Shown: in pieces, positions 53,311 to 61,499 of the stretch
Layout of the letters: every line of letters starts with the position of its first letter
How positions within the stretch are numbered: the stretch's first letter is position 1
Assembly (NCBI GenBank): GCA_017626495.1
Contig: JAGAIP010000004.1
Coordinates: forward strand, 62,001-126,000
Direction: 5' to 3'
DNA length: 64,000 nucleotides
From: Clostridia bacterium
GTDB taxonomy: Bacteria; Bacillota; Clostridia; Christensenellales; Borkfalkiaceae
Translations under genes and position numbers: made by a program
Notes under the pieces: generated by a model
Databases searched by the model: none
Told to the model about the DNA's origin: nothing
Seen by the model: the letters and a program-made list of their open reading frames with translations, nothing else

Positions 53311-55318
53311 CATATTGCCTGCATCCGTCTATAATCGAATCGCCGCAGGGGAAGTGGTCGATCGTCCGTATTCGGTCGTCAAGGAACTCGTAGAAAATGC
53401 AATCGACGCAGGCGCAAAGAACATTGACGTTCTCATTGAACAGGGCGGTAAAAAACGCATTCAAGTGACCGATGACGGGCACGGCATCGAACGGGACGAC
53501 CTCGTTTCCGCGTTTCTTCCGCATGCCACGAGCAAAATTGCCAAGGCGGAGGATCTCGACGCGATTTTGACGCTCGGATTTCGCGGTGAGGCGCTCGCGT
53601 CCATCTCGTCCGTCGCAAAGGTGACGATCGTATCCAAGACGGAAGAGGGAAACGCGAACCGTATCACGAACGAAGGCGGTGCGATCGGTGAAATCATGGA
53701 ATGCGGAGGCGCAAAGGGCACGCAGATTACCGTGGACGAGCTCTTCTTCAATACCCCTGCAAGGCAGAAATTCTTGAAAGCGGATAAGTCCGAAGAATCC
53801 GACGTAACCAACCTGCTCGCCCGACTGATTCTCGGGCATCCCGATATTTCTTTTACCTATTATGCGGACGGAAGAAAGGTATGTCAGTCATTCGGAGGAG
53901 GGCTCGAAGAAGCTATGTCTGCCGTATACGATACGAAATGCCTGAAAGAATGCATTCGAATCGACGCGGAAAAACACGGTATTCGCATCAGCGGGTACAT
54001 CGGCAATCAGAACTATTTCAAAGCGAACAGAACTTATCAGACGACGTTCGTCAACGGAAGGTACGTCACGAATAATACCATTCAGATGGCGATGCATAAC
54101 GCTTACGGCTCGTATGCCATGAAACGTCAATATCCGTTTTATGTACTATTTATTACCGTACCGACGGAAATCGTCGACGTCAACGTGCATCCCAACAAAG
54201 CCGACGTCAGATTTGCAAATAATCAAATTATTTACGGTTGCCTCTATAACGTGGTGACTTCAATCCTCGACGGTACGGCGTCTGCGCTCGATTTTGTGGC
54301 AGATAAACCGAAAGAGACGGTAAAATCGACCTTTCCCGAAGCCGTCTCTGTTTCCGCGGTCAAAGAAGAAAAAACGGAGAGACAGTTTCCCTCCGTTACA
54401 AAATCAACCTACGGCGAGCCGGAACGTAAGCCGCGCTCTTCGCCAAGTCAAACGTCGGGAATTATTTCAGAGCCGAAAAGGGTGGAACCTGCCTACGTCT
54501 TTTCGTATGAAGAGGCAAAAAAGGAGCTTGAACTTGGAAAACCTATGACAGGCATGATGGCGTATCCTTTTGAAGAAGTGAGAACAACCGTGGAGGTGCA
54601 TTCTCCTACGACAAACCGTGCGCCGAAGCAAGAGAAGGAAAAAATCGAAAAACAGATCAAAGAGGAAGAGGACGCATTCGAACAGAATAAGAAATTTCTT
54701 GCCGAGTTGGAAGAAAAGAAGGCGAAACAGGCAAAAGTTGAAATCGGTGAGTGTACCTATTGCGGCGCTTTGTTCCAAACGTATCTCATTTACGAAAGAG
54801 GGGACGATGCGTTTCTCATCGATCAGCACGCCGCGCACGAACGGTTGATATTCGACGCTTTGAAAGAAAAAACGGAGAACCGCTCTGTCATGGTTCAGCC
54901 GATGCTCATGCCGTACATTCTCAATACGAGCGTTTCCGAGAGTGATTTTTTGAACGCGCATCTCGAAGAGATTCGCGCTCTCGGGTTTGATATAGACGAG
55001 TTCGGAACAAATACGTTCAAGGTGTCGGGAGTGCCCCTCGACTTGCAGGACATCTCCCTCGATGCGTTCTTCGGGGATATTCTGTCTGACATAACAGGGC
55101 TTAGAGGAATCAAACTCACCGAGCTTTTGAAAGATAAATTGGCTATGGCGGCTTGTAAAGCCGCGGTCAAAGGAGGAATGCGTCTTTCCGACGAACAGGT
55201 GAAAAAACTGTTTGAAATGATGGACGGGAACATGGGACTCAAATGTCCTCACGGCAGACCCGTCGTCGTTCGACTGACCAAAACGGAAATCGAAAAGATG
55301 TTCAAACGGATCGTCTGA
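53297..55318 (+). CDS. mutL: DNA mismatch repair protein MutL (endonuclease type)
   Basis: GHKL ATPase that links MutS to strand processing. 673 residues: N-terminal ATPase (about 1-330: ENAIDAGAKNID, DDGHGIERDDL, GFRGEALASI), a charged low-complexity linker (about 335-470), and a C-terminal domain with the metal-dependent nicking motif LIDQHAAHERLIFDAL, ACKAAVKGG and CPHGRPV. The presence of the endonuclease motifs fits a genome without MutH. The final acidic residue of the DQHA motif is Asp instead of Glu. Overlaps miaA by one base. Confidence 0.96.
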   Translation: MAKINILPASVYNRIAAGEVVDRPYSVVKELVENAIDAGAKNIDVLIEQGGKKRIQVTDDGHGIERDDLVSAFLPHATSKIAKAEDLDAILTLGFRGEALASISSVAKVTIVSKTEEGNANRITNEGGAIGEIMECGGAKGTQITVDELFFNTPARQKFLKADKSEESDVTNLLARLILGHPDISFTYYADGRKVCQSFGGGLEEAMSAVYDTKCLKECIRIDAEKHGIRISGYIGNQNYFKANRTYQTTFVNGRYVTNNTIQMAMHNAYGSYAMKRQYPFYVLFITVPTEIVDVNVHPNKADVRFANNQIIYGCLYNVVTSILDGTASALDFVADKPKETVKSTFPEAVSVSAVKEEKTERQFPSVTKSTYGEPERKPRSSPSQTSGIISEPKRVEPAYVFSYEEAKKELELGKPMTGMMAYPFEEVRTTVEVHSPTTNRAPKQEKEKIEKQIKEEEDAFEQNKKFLAELEEKKAKQAKVEIGECTYCGALFQTYLIYERGDDAFLIDQHAAHERLIFDALKEKTENRSVMVQPMLMPYILNTSVSESDFLNAHLEEIRALGFDIDEFGTNTFKVSGVPLDLQDISLDAFFGDILSDITGLRGIKLTELLKDKLAMAACKAAVKGGMRLSDEQVKKLFEMMDGNMGLKCPHGRPVVVRLTKTEIEKMFKRIV

Positions 55319-56214
55319 TGCCGAAACTTATTGTCATCGGGGGGCCGACCGCGTCGGGTAAAACGGCGCTTGCGGTCGAGATCGCCAAAAAACTGAATTC
55401 GGAAGTTATCTCTGCGGACTCTCTCCTCGTTTACCGTGATCTCAATATCGGCACGGCAAAACCGTCCGAAGAGGAAATGCAGGGGGTAACGCATCGCATG
55501 ATCGACGTGGTTTCACCCACGGAGGAGTTTTCCGTCAGCGACTACGAAAGGGGTGCTATGCCACACATAGAACGCCTCTTGTCGGAGGGAAAGTCTCCCG
55601 TCATCTGCGGAGGCACGGGGTTCTATCTGAATGCCCTTTTATATAAGAGTGGATTCGGCGGAGCTCCTGCAAACGAAGAGATTCGTCAAAAATATGAATT
55701 GTTTGCTGAGGAGCGCGGACTCGACGCACTCCATGAGAAGCTCCGTGAAATGGATCCCGAAAGCGCGTCGATTCTTCACCCGAAGGATAAGAAACGCGTC
55801 ATTCGTGCCATAGAAATTTTTGAAACGACGGGCAAAAAAAAGTCCGATCAGAGGGACGAACGTATCGAGCGGTTTTCGTTCGAGGCTTTTACTGTGGATT
55901 ATCCGAGAGAAGTTCTTTACGACAGGATCAATCGTCGGGTCGATCTGATGTTCGAGGCGGGTTTGGTTGAAGAAGTGCAATCTCTCCTTGCAAACGGCGT
56001 AAGCGAATCGTCGCAGTGCATGCAAGGAATCGGCTATAAAGAGGTCGTCGAAGGATTAAAGACAGAGTGCGACATGAATACTGTGTCTGACGTAATTAAG
56101 CAAAGGACGAGAAACTACGCAAAGCGTCAGATTACCTTCTTCAAGCGAATGGATCATTATCATTATCTTTCTCCCGATTCCGATCAGATCGGGGAAATCA
56201 TGAGGTTATTATGA
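55318..56214 (+). CDS. miaA: tRNA dimethylallyltransferase
   Basis: Transfers an isopentenyl group to adenosine 37 of tRNA. 298 residues from ATG 55318, inside the mutL stop (TGATG); the frame runs further upstream within mutL but family sequence starts here. P-loop VIGGPTASGKTALAVEIAKKL, DSLLVYRDLNIGTAKPSEEE, GGTGFYLNALLY, and RTRNYAKRQITFFKR. Provides the substrate for MiaB in the same operon. Confidence 0.95.
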   Translation: MPKLIVIGGPTASGKTALAVEIAKKLNSEVISADSLLVYRDLNIGTAKPSEEEMQGVTHRMIDVVSPTEEFSVSDYERGAMPHIERLLSEGKSPVICGGTGFYLNALLYKSGFGGAPANEEIRQKYELFAEERGLDALHEKLREMDPESASILHPKDKKRVIRAIEIFETTGKKKSDQRDERIERFSFEAFTVDYPREVLYDRINRRVDLMFEAGLVEEVQSLLANGVSESSQCMQGIGYKEVVEGLKTECDMNTVSDVIKQRTRNYAKRQITFFKRMDHYHYLSPDSDQIGEIMRLL

Positions 56215-57422
56215 CAGACATAATTAAGAGGAGTGAAGAGGAGCTTGCGCCTCTCTTTGCAAAAGTAGAAGAAATTTCCGAGTACAATCAGGAAAAAGTT
56301 CTCTCCGCGTTCAGAAAAAATTCCATTGCGGCAAGGCATTTCTATCCTTCTACGGGATACGGTTACGGCGACGACGCGCGCGATGCGCTCGGTCAGGTGT
56401 TTGCCGACGCATTCGGCGCCGAGGCAGGCATCGTGTCGCCCAACCTTCTTTCGGGAACGCATACGCTCACGGTAGGACTTTTCGGTCTCCTTCGTCCAAG
56501 CGATACCATGCTCTGCGTGACGGGTATGCCGTATGATACCATACGCGGCGTTATCTTCGGGGAAGGGAACGGCTCGCTGAAAGATTTCGGCGTGAAGTTC
56601 GATTGCGTCGAACTCAAAGACGGTAAAATGGATTATGACGGAATCAAAGAAAAGTTGAACGATTCCGTAAAGATGGTCTACATTCAGCGTTCTCGCGGAT
56701 ACGAACTTCGCGACGCGTTTTCCGTCAGTGAAATCGGAGCCGTCTGCGCATACGTCCGTTCTTTGGGATTCAAAGGCGCAATCTTCGTGGACAACTGCTA
56801 CGGTGAATTTACAGAAAAAAAAGAGCCCACGGAAGTCGGCTCCGACGTCATTGCAGGCTCGCTTATCAAAAATCCGGGCGGAGGTCTCGCCGTGACGGGC
56901 GGATATATTTGCGGCAAGAAAGATTATATCGACCTCATAGCGAGAAGACTTACGGCTCCGTCCATCGGTGCGGAAGTCGGCTCTTACGCATACGGTTATC
57001 AATATTTCTACGAGGGATTTTTTCTCGCGCCTCACGTCGTGGGGCAGGCGATGAAGGGAAGTCTCCTCATCGGAAAGAGCATGGAACTTTTGGGATATGA
57101 AAATTTCCCCAAAATTACCGAGACGCTTCCTTCCGATATTACGCGCGCCATTCGGTTCCATACTGCGAAAGAGCTCTGCGACTTCATTCAGTCCGTGCAG
57201 GATATGTCGCCCGTCGATTCCTTCGTTACGCTCGAACCGTGGGATATGCCGGGGTATGACAGTAAGGTTATCATGGCGGCAGGATGTTTTGTCGGAGGCG
57301 CGTCCATCGAGCTTTCCGCCGACGCTCCCGTGAAAGAACCGTACACGGCTTATTTTCAGGGCGGTCTCACCTACGAGCATTGTAAATGTGCGCTCAAACA
57401 GATTCTTTCAAAATTGATTTAA
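56211..57422 (+). CDS. PLP-dependent protein of the methionine gamma-lyase-like family
   Basis: 403 residues of the Firmicutes family sometimes called aluminium-resistance or methionine gamma-lyase-like. Residues that suggest a fold-type I PLP enzyme: ARHFYPSTGYGYGDDARDALG, NLLSGTHTLTVGLFGLLRPSD, VYIQRSRGYELRDA, AIFVDNCYGEFTE and GSLIKNPGGGLAVTGGYI with the presumed Schiff-base lysine. Substrate is not established; it commonly follows miaA in this phylum. Overlaps miaA by 4 bases and begins on a palindrome-like TTATGACAGACATAA. Confidence 0.88.
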   Translation: MTDIIKRSEEELAPLFAKVEEISEYNQEKVLSAFRKNSIAARHFYPSTGYGYGDDARDALGQVFADAFGAEAGIVSPNLLSGTHTLTVGLFGLLRPSDTMLCVTGMPYDTIRGVIFGEGNGSLKDFGVKFDCVELKDGKMDYDGIKEKLNDSVKMVYIQRSRGYELRDAFSVSEIGAVCAYVRSLGFKGAIFVDNCYGEFTEKKEPTEVGSDVIAGSLIKNPGGGLAVTGGYICGKKDYIDLIARRLTAPSIGAEVGSYAYGYQYFYEGFFLAPHVVGQAMKGSLLIGKSMELLGYENFPKITETLPSDITRAIRFHTAKELCDFIQSVQDMSPVDSFVTLEPWDMPGYDSKVIMAAGCFVGGASIELSADAPVKEPYTAYFQGGLTYEHCKCALKQILSKLI

Positions 57423-57501
57423 GTAAATATCTCCGCGAATAATATGAGACTCTTAAAGTTATTCTGACTTTTTGGGGTGCGTATCAACGTTTGGTTTTTT
57501 T

Positions 57502-57537
57502 GAAAGAAGGTTGCGCTTAACGCAACCTTCTTTCTTT
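57502..57537 (+). terminator. Terminator after the mutS-mutL operon
   Basis: Stem GAAAGAAGGTTGCG / CGCAACCTTCTTTC with loop CTTAA. Confidence 0.85.
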
Positions 57538-57589
57538 GAGAAAAAGACAGACGCAAATGTCATAACGATAGGAAATTTAATAGCAATAT

Positions 57590-57618
57590 AAAAATCCGCT
57601 AATGTTTAGCGGATTTTT
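57590..57618 (-). terminator. Terminator of the XRE repressor gene
   Basis: Stem AAAAATCCGCTA / TAGCGGATTTTT with loop ATGTT; it overlaps the stop codon of the minus-strand gene. Confidence 0.75.
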
Positions 57619-57835
57619 ATATATGTTCATCAATGTCAAAAAGTTCGTTCGGTGTTATGTCAAACCTTTTGCATAAATAAACAATTTTCTCATAGTCAAG
57701 TTGAATTTTCCCTGTTTCATATTCGCTATAATCGGCTTGATGTTTATTTAATTCTTTTGCAATTTCTTTTTGAGTGATGCCTTTTAGTTTTCTCGCTGTT
57801 TTAAGATTATGTCCCACAATTTTTGCAATATCCAT
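57617..57835 (-). CDS. Small XRE-family repressor
   Basis: 72 residues, essentially one helix-turn-helix (VGHNLKTARKLKGITQKEIAKEL, YSEYETGKIQLDYEKIVYLCKRF) of the Cro/C1 type with a short C-terminal tail (ITPNELFDIDEHI). SD AAGGA overlaps an operator-like half-site. A divergent membrane gene lies 128 bases away behind a promoter filled by the same symmetric sequence, so this protein probably represses both. The DNA is markedly more AT-rich than surrounding genes, suggesting acquisition. Confidence 0.88.
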   Translation of the reverse strand: MDIAKIVGHNLKTARKLKGITQKEIAKELNKHQADYSEYETGKIQLDYEKIVYLCKRFDITPNELFDIDEHI

Positions 57836-57838
57836 GTC

Positions 57839-57872
57839 AATTTTCCTTATAAAAATATTATAGGAAAATTTA
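57839..57872. promoter_or_regulatory. Operator-like inverted repeat near the XRE start codon
   Basis: ATTTTCCT at the left and AGGAAAAT at the right surround a TATAAT-like box on the minus strand (57857-57862). It reuses the TATAGGAA half-site of the operator at 57890-57908. Confidence 0.55.
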
Positions 57873-57883
57873 CTATAAAATAA

Positions 57884-57912
57884 TTGACATATAGGAATTT
57901 TTCCTATATAAT
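57884..57912 (+). promoter_or_regulatory. Promoter of the two-helix gene with operator in the spacer
   Basis: TTGACA (57884-57889) and TATAAT (57907-57912) are 17 bases apart, and the spacer is filled by the palindrome TATAGGAA-TTT-TTCCTATA (57890-57908). A bound repressor would block polymerase directly. Confidence 0.85.
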
Positions 57913-57962
57913 AAACACATATAAGGGCTCATATATAGTAAAATTATTAAGGAGAAAAGAAA

Positions 57963-58334
57963 ATGGAGAATTTAGATCCGGTACCTCAAAACGAAAAAGA
58001 AGAAAAAGAATCAACTTCCAAACAGCGAGAAAAAAAGAACAAGACAACGGATGAACTGATTGCTGAAAATAGTAAATATTTTAGTTTTTATGAAAAAGCG
58101 CCAAAAATATTTACGATCATATTGGGAATAGTATTTTTCATTTGTTCAATAGTATTCTCATATGTTGCTGAAGCTGAGTCGGAGAATGCCGGGCTTGTTT
58201 GGATTCTTTCGATTTTAATAGGCTCTGTTATTTGTGTTGCAACATATTATTTGTTAAAATTGACATTTTCGTACATAATTTTACATATTTGTTATTTGAA
58301 AAAAATAGAAGAAAATACGAAAAAAGAACAATAA
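57963..58334 (+). CDS. Two-helix membrane protein controlled by the XRE repressor
   Basis: 123 residues. A charged, disordered N-terminus (NEKEEKESTSKQREKKNK), then two hydrophobic helices (about 45-66 and 75-97), and a charged C-terminal tail (LKKIEENTKKEQ). No homology recognised. SD AAGGAG eight bases before ATG. The arrangement, a repressor and a divergent small membrane protein on an AT-rich insert between core genes, resembles phage-derived or defence cargo, but no function can be assigned. Confidence 0.75.
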   Translation: MENLDPVPQNEKEEKESTSKQREKKNKTTDELIAENSKYFSFYEKAPKIFTIILGIVFFICSIVFSYVAEAESENAGLVWILSILIGSVICVATYYLLKLTFSYIILHICYLKKIEENTKKEQ

Positions 58335-58389
58335 TTATGAAAGTATAGTATACCTTACTTTTTGAGCAAAGATATTTATAAAGCAATAC

Positions 58390-58422
58390 AAAAGGATAAC
58401 GAAATTTTTCGTTATCCTTTTA
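58390..58422. terminator. Bidirectional terminator
   Basis: Stem AAAAGGATAACGAA / TTCGTTATCCTTTT with loop ATTT. Serves the convergent two-helix gene and gpmI. Confidence 0.82.
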
Positions 58423-58473
58423 GTTATTTATTGAAAATTCCTATGGAAACTACGCTTTCGCGTCTGCCTTAGT

Positions 58474-60030
58474 TTATTTTACGAGGAGGCTCTTACCCGT
58501 CATTTCTGCGGGAATCTCGATTTCCATCATGTCGAGGAGGGTAGGTGCAAGGTCTGCAAGCACGCCGCCTTCGCGGAGAGAGCAGTTCTTGTATTTTTCG
58601 GAGATGAGGCAGAGGGGAACGGGATTCGTCGTGTGCGCGGTGAAGGGGGAACCGTCGGAATCGATGAGCTTGTCCGCGTTTCCGTGGTCTGCGGTGAGCA
58701 GTGCGCTTCCGCCCATGGAGAGGATTTTGTCCATGATTTTCTTGACGCATTCGTCGACCGTATGAACGGCTTTTACGGTTGCGTCGATTACGCCCGTATG
58801 TCCTACCATATCGCAGTTTGCAAAGTTGAGGATCATGACGTCGTATTCACCCTTGTCGAGTTCTGCGATTGCCTTTTCGGTTACTTCCGGAGCGCTCATT
58901 TCAGGTTGCAGATCATAGGTTGCGACCTTAGGGGAGTTGATGAGTACTCTCGTCTCTCCCTCGTTGGGAGCTTCCACGCCTCCGTTGAAGAAGAACGTAA
59001 CGTGAGCGTATTTTTCGGTCTCTGCGATACGGAGCTGTTTTTTGCCGAGGGAAGCAAGGTATTCTCCGAGCGTATTTTTCATACTCTGCTTGGGGAATGC
59101 AATCTGTACGCCCGTAAATGCCGCGTCATAGACGGTAAAACATACGAATACGGGGTGCAAAAAGCCCGTTTTTCTCTCAAATGCGGTTCCCTTGGGAACG
59201 ACGAAAGGATCCTGCGAGAACGCTCTTGTAATCTGTCTCGCTCTGTCGGGGCGGAAGTTGAAGAAGATAACGGAATCGCCCTCTTCTACGAGCGCAACGG
59301 GTTTGCCGTTCTCTACGATATTGGTGGGAAGAACAAACTCGTCGGTAACGCCTTCGGCATAGCTCTCTTCGAGCGCTCTCTGCGCATTGTCGGCTTTCAC
59401 GCCCGTGCCTATGGTAAGCATATCGTACGCTTTTTCAAGTCTGTCCCAGTTGTTGTCGCGGTCCATTGCGTAATATCTTCCGCTCAAAGAGGCAATTTTG
59501 CCGTAACCGATTTCGTCCATCTTGGATTGAAGAGCGTTGACAAAGGAAAGTCCCGAAGTGGGAGCCGTGTCGCGTCCGTCAAGGAAACAGTGAACGTAGG
59601 TCTCGGGAACGCCCATCTTTTTTGCCATATCGAGGAGTGCAAAGAGGTGGGTGATGTGGCTGTGAACGCCGCCGTCGGAGAGAAGTCCCCAAAGGTGAAG
59701 TTTTTTATCGTTGTCTATTGCGCTCTGCATGGCGGAAACGAGGGCGGGATTGGAGAAGAAATCCCCATCGTCAATGGATTTCGTAATTTTCGTGAGATCC
59801 TGATACACGATTCTTCCTGCGCCCATGTTGAGATGTCCGACTTCGGAGTTACCCATCTGACCGTCGGGAAGTCCTACGCTGAGTCCGCTCGCTCCGATTT
59901 GTACGGAGGGATACGTTTTCATAAGCTCGTTCACGTTTTTGCTGCCGTCCATGGCAATCGCGTTGCCGTTCGTATCGGGATTGATGCCGTAACCGTCCAT
60001 GATGACGATGGCGTAAGGTGTCTTTTTCAT
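58474..60030 (-). CDS. gpmI: 2,3-bisphosphoglycerate-independent phosphoglycerate mutase
   Basis: Glycolytic Mn-dependent interconversion of 3- and 2-phosphoglycerate. 518 residues of the alkaline phosphatase superfamily. IVIMDGYGINPDTNGNA with the metal aspartate, the catalytic serine in MGNSEVGHLNMGAGR near residue 62, DGRDTAPTSG, NFRPDRARQI, and the metal-binding LTADHGNADKL and TAHTTNPVP motifs. SD AAGGAGA. Strong minus-strand promoter upstream; divergent from the PHP gene. Confidence 0.97.
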   Translation of the reverse strand: MKKTPYAIVIMDGYGINPDTNGNAIAMDGSKNVNELMKTYPSVQIGASGLSVGLPDGQMGNSEVGHLNMGAGRIVYQDLTKITKSIDDGDFFSNPALVSAMQSAIDNDKKLHLWGLLSDGGVHSHITHLFALLDMAKKMGVPETYVHCFLDGRDTAPTSGLSFVNALQSKMDEIGYGKIASLSGRYYAMDRDNNWDRLEKAYDMLTIGTGVKADNAQRALEESYAEGVTDEFVLPTNIVENGKPVALVEEGDSVIFFNFRPDRARQITRAFSQDPFVVPKGTAFERKTGFLHPVFVCFTVYDAAFTGVQIAFPKQSMKNTLGEYLASLGKKQLRIAETEKYAHVTFFFNGGVEAPNEGETRVLINSPKVATYDLQPEMSAPEVTEKAIAELDKGEYDVMILNFANCDMVGHTGVIDATVKAVHTVDECVKKIMDKILSMGGSALLTADHGNADKLIDSDGSPFTAHTTNPVPLCLISEKYKNCSLREGGVLADLAPTLLDMMEIEIPAEMTGKSLLVK

Positions 60031-60076
60031 CGTAAAAGTCTCCTTTTTCGGGATTTAACCCTTTTTGTTCCATATA

Positions 60077-60105
60077 ATCATACTAAAAAAACACGGAAAT
60101 GTCAA
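60077..60105 (-). promoter_or_regulatory. Promoter for gpmI
   Basis: Minus strand TTGACA (60100-60105), 17-base spacer, TATGAT (60077-60082), about 47 bases before the start. Confidence 0.82.
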
Positions 60106-60141
60106 GGGTTACAAACAGATAAGAAAAATTTTGTCTCCTCG

Positions 60142-60170
60142 TTGACAGGCAATGCGGTTTGTGCTAAAAT
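60142..60170 (+). promoter_or_regulatory. Promoter for the PHP gene
   Basis: TTGACA (60142-60147), 17-base spacer, TAAAAT (60165-60170). Confidence 0.78.
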
Positions 60171-60193
60171 ACCCGTATTCAAAAGGAGCAACA

Positions 60194-60892
60194 ATGGGAT
60201 ATTTATATGAAACGCATTGTCATACGGCAAGAACGAGCGCTTGCAGCTTGCTTTCCCCCGAAGACATTGTCGAGTTATACGTCAAAAACGGCTATAAAGG
60301 GGTGTTTATCACCGATCATTTTCTCAACGGAAATACGACGGTGCATCGAGATCATCCTTCCGCGTCCTATCAAGAGCAAATCGAATATTTTTTTGAAGGC
60401 TTTGAGCAAGTGAAAAAAGCCGCAGGGGATAAACTCGACGTCTTTTTCGGATTCGAGGACTCCTACCTCGGCACGGATATTCTCGTTTACGGATGGAATA
60501 AGGAACAGTTGAAAACTATGTCAGACATAATGGATCTCTCTATGCGCGATTTTGCGAGATATTGTAAGGAGAACGGAGCGATTGCGGTTCAGGCGCATCC
60601 GTTTCGAGAGGACTTTTATATCGACCATATTCGCCTGTATCCCGATTGCGAGGGCGTCGAGGTCTATAATGCGGGGCGGAACGAGCTCTGTAACAGTCTC
60701 GGGAGATTCTATGCCGAGAGTTACGGAAAAATCATGACTTCCGGTTCCGATCTGCATAGGACGACGCAACCTATGCTCGGAGGAATGGAATTTGACGAGC
60801 CGATCGTTTCGGAAACGCACTTTGTGGAGTTGCTTCGCAGCGGAAAAGGCAAGCTCATACAAAAAAAGAACGCACTTATTTCTGAAAAATAA
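60194..60892 (+). CDS. PHP-domain phosphoesterase-like protein
   Basis: 232 residues of the polymerase-and-histidinol-phosphatase fold. Metal motifs: ETHCHTARTSACS near residue 5, ITDHFLNGN, FFGFEDSYLGTDILVYG, IAVQAHPFRE and TSGSDLHRTTQPML, together the usual set of histidines and aspartates. No HisJ-specific feature is visible, so the substrate is open. ATG 60194 has AAGGAG upstream; the frame extends earlier without an SD. A TATGTCAGACATA palindrome lies in the coding region at 60517. Confidence 0.85.
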   Translation: MGYLYETHCHTARTSACSLLSPEDIVELYVKNGYKGVFITDHFLNGNTTVHRDHPSASYQEQIEYFFEGFEQVKKAAGDKLDVFFGFEDSYLGTDILVYGWNKEQLKTMSDIMDLSMRDFARYCKENGAIAVQAHPFREDFYIDHIRLYPDCEGVEVYNAGRNELCNSLGRFYAESYGKIMTSGSDLHRTTQPMLGGMEFDEPIVSETHFVELLRSGKGKLIQKKNALISEK

Positions 60893-60911
60893 AACGAACG
60901 GCGAAAAACGC

Positions 60912-60940
60912 TTGCTTTTTTACGGAAAACAGGATATAAT
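60912..60940 (+). promoter_or_regulatory. Promoter for tRNA-Ser
   Basis: TTGCTT (60912-60917), 17-base spacer, TATAAT (60935-60940), 12 bases before the tRNA. Confidence 0.8.
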
Positions 60941-60952
60941 GTTTTCCGAGTT

Positions 60953-61042
60953 GCAGAGATGGCAGAGTGGTCGAATGCACACGATTCGAAATCGTGCAAG
61001 GCGTTAAAACCTTCGGGGGTTCAAATCCCTTTCTCTGCGCCA
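60953..61042 (+). tRNA. tRNA-Ser (anticodon CGA)
   Basis: Acceptor GCAGAGA pairs with TCTCTGC (61032-61038); the discriminator G and an encoded CCA (61040-61042) follow. The anticodon stem CACGA/TCGTG holds the loop TTCGAAA with anticodon CGA at 60987-60989. The extended variable arm is typical of serine tRNAs. Reads UCG codons. Own promoter and terminator. Confidence 0.94.
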
Positions 61043-61088
61043 AAATGAATGCCGATCGGGATATGAATCCCGGTCGGCATTCATTTTG
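61043..61088 (+). terminator. Terminator after tRNA-Ser
   Basis: A long, nearly perfect 21-base stem (AAAATGAATGCCGA... at 61043-61063 and its complement to 61088) with loop ATGA. Confidence 0.85.
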
Positions 61089-61189
61089 TTCTTTGCAGGA
61101 CCTGCGATCGTGAGTGCGGACTCCAAAGATCGGAATTTACAGGAAAGCTTCAATTCACGTGGCGCATGAGGAAAAATTCTATCTATTCC

Positions 61190-61433
61190 GAACGAGCGGT
61201 GTTTGTTTGAGGTTTTCAAACAACAGAGTGGCGTAGAAATATTCGTTGACCTTTCATTGAGAACGTTCTGCCTTGCCGTTGTGTCTTGGCTTAAAAGGTT
61301 TCATAAGTTTGCGCTTAACTCCGAAACGATTCAACGTTCATTGAAAGGAATCGGTTTTGTCTTTTCAGAAGTGAATACATTCTCAAATGCGGGGGCGTTG
61401 CCTTTCGTCGATTGTATTTCTGTGTGGACGTAG
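61190..61433 (-). pseudogene. Decayed transposase/integrase fragment
   Basis: In minus-strand translation, conserved pieces of a DDE integrase core survive with stop codons and frame changes: KPFKPRHNGKAERSQ, stop, KVNEYFYATLLFENLKQT, and upstream a segment corresponding to the DNGTEFTN region (IQSTKGNAPAFENVF). This is the C-terminal catalytic end of an IS-type transposase with the rest lost. It fills much of the roughly 400-base gap between the tRNA terminator and the next promoter. No intact ends or inverted repeats are visible. Confidence 0.75.
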
Positions 61434-61453
61434 GGTGCCGTTCGGCTTTTCTA

Positions 61454-61482
61454 TTGACTTTTATAATCGATTATGCTATAAT
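61454..61482 (+). promoter_or_regulatory. Promoter for the leader-like gene and dehydrogenase
   Basis: TTGACT (61454-61459), 17-base spacer, TATAAT (61477-61482). Confidence 0.85.
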
Positions 61483-61499
61483 AATCAAAAGGAGATATC

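Noticed and set aside
61203-61433. A plus-strand open frame of 76 residues
   Set aside because: The recognisable protein similarity is on the minus strand (transposase relic); the plus-strand frame has no motifs.
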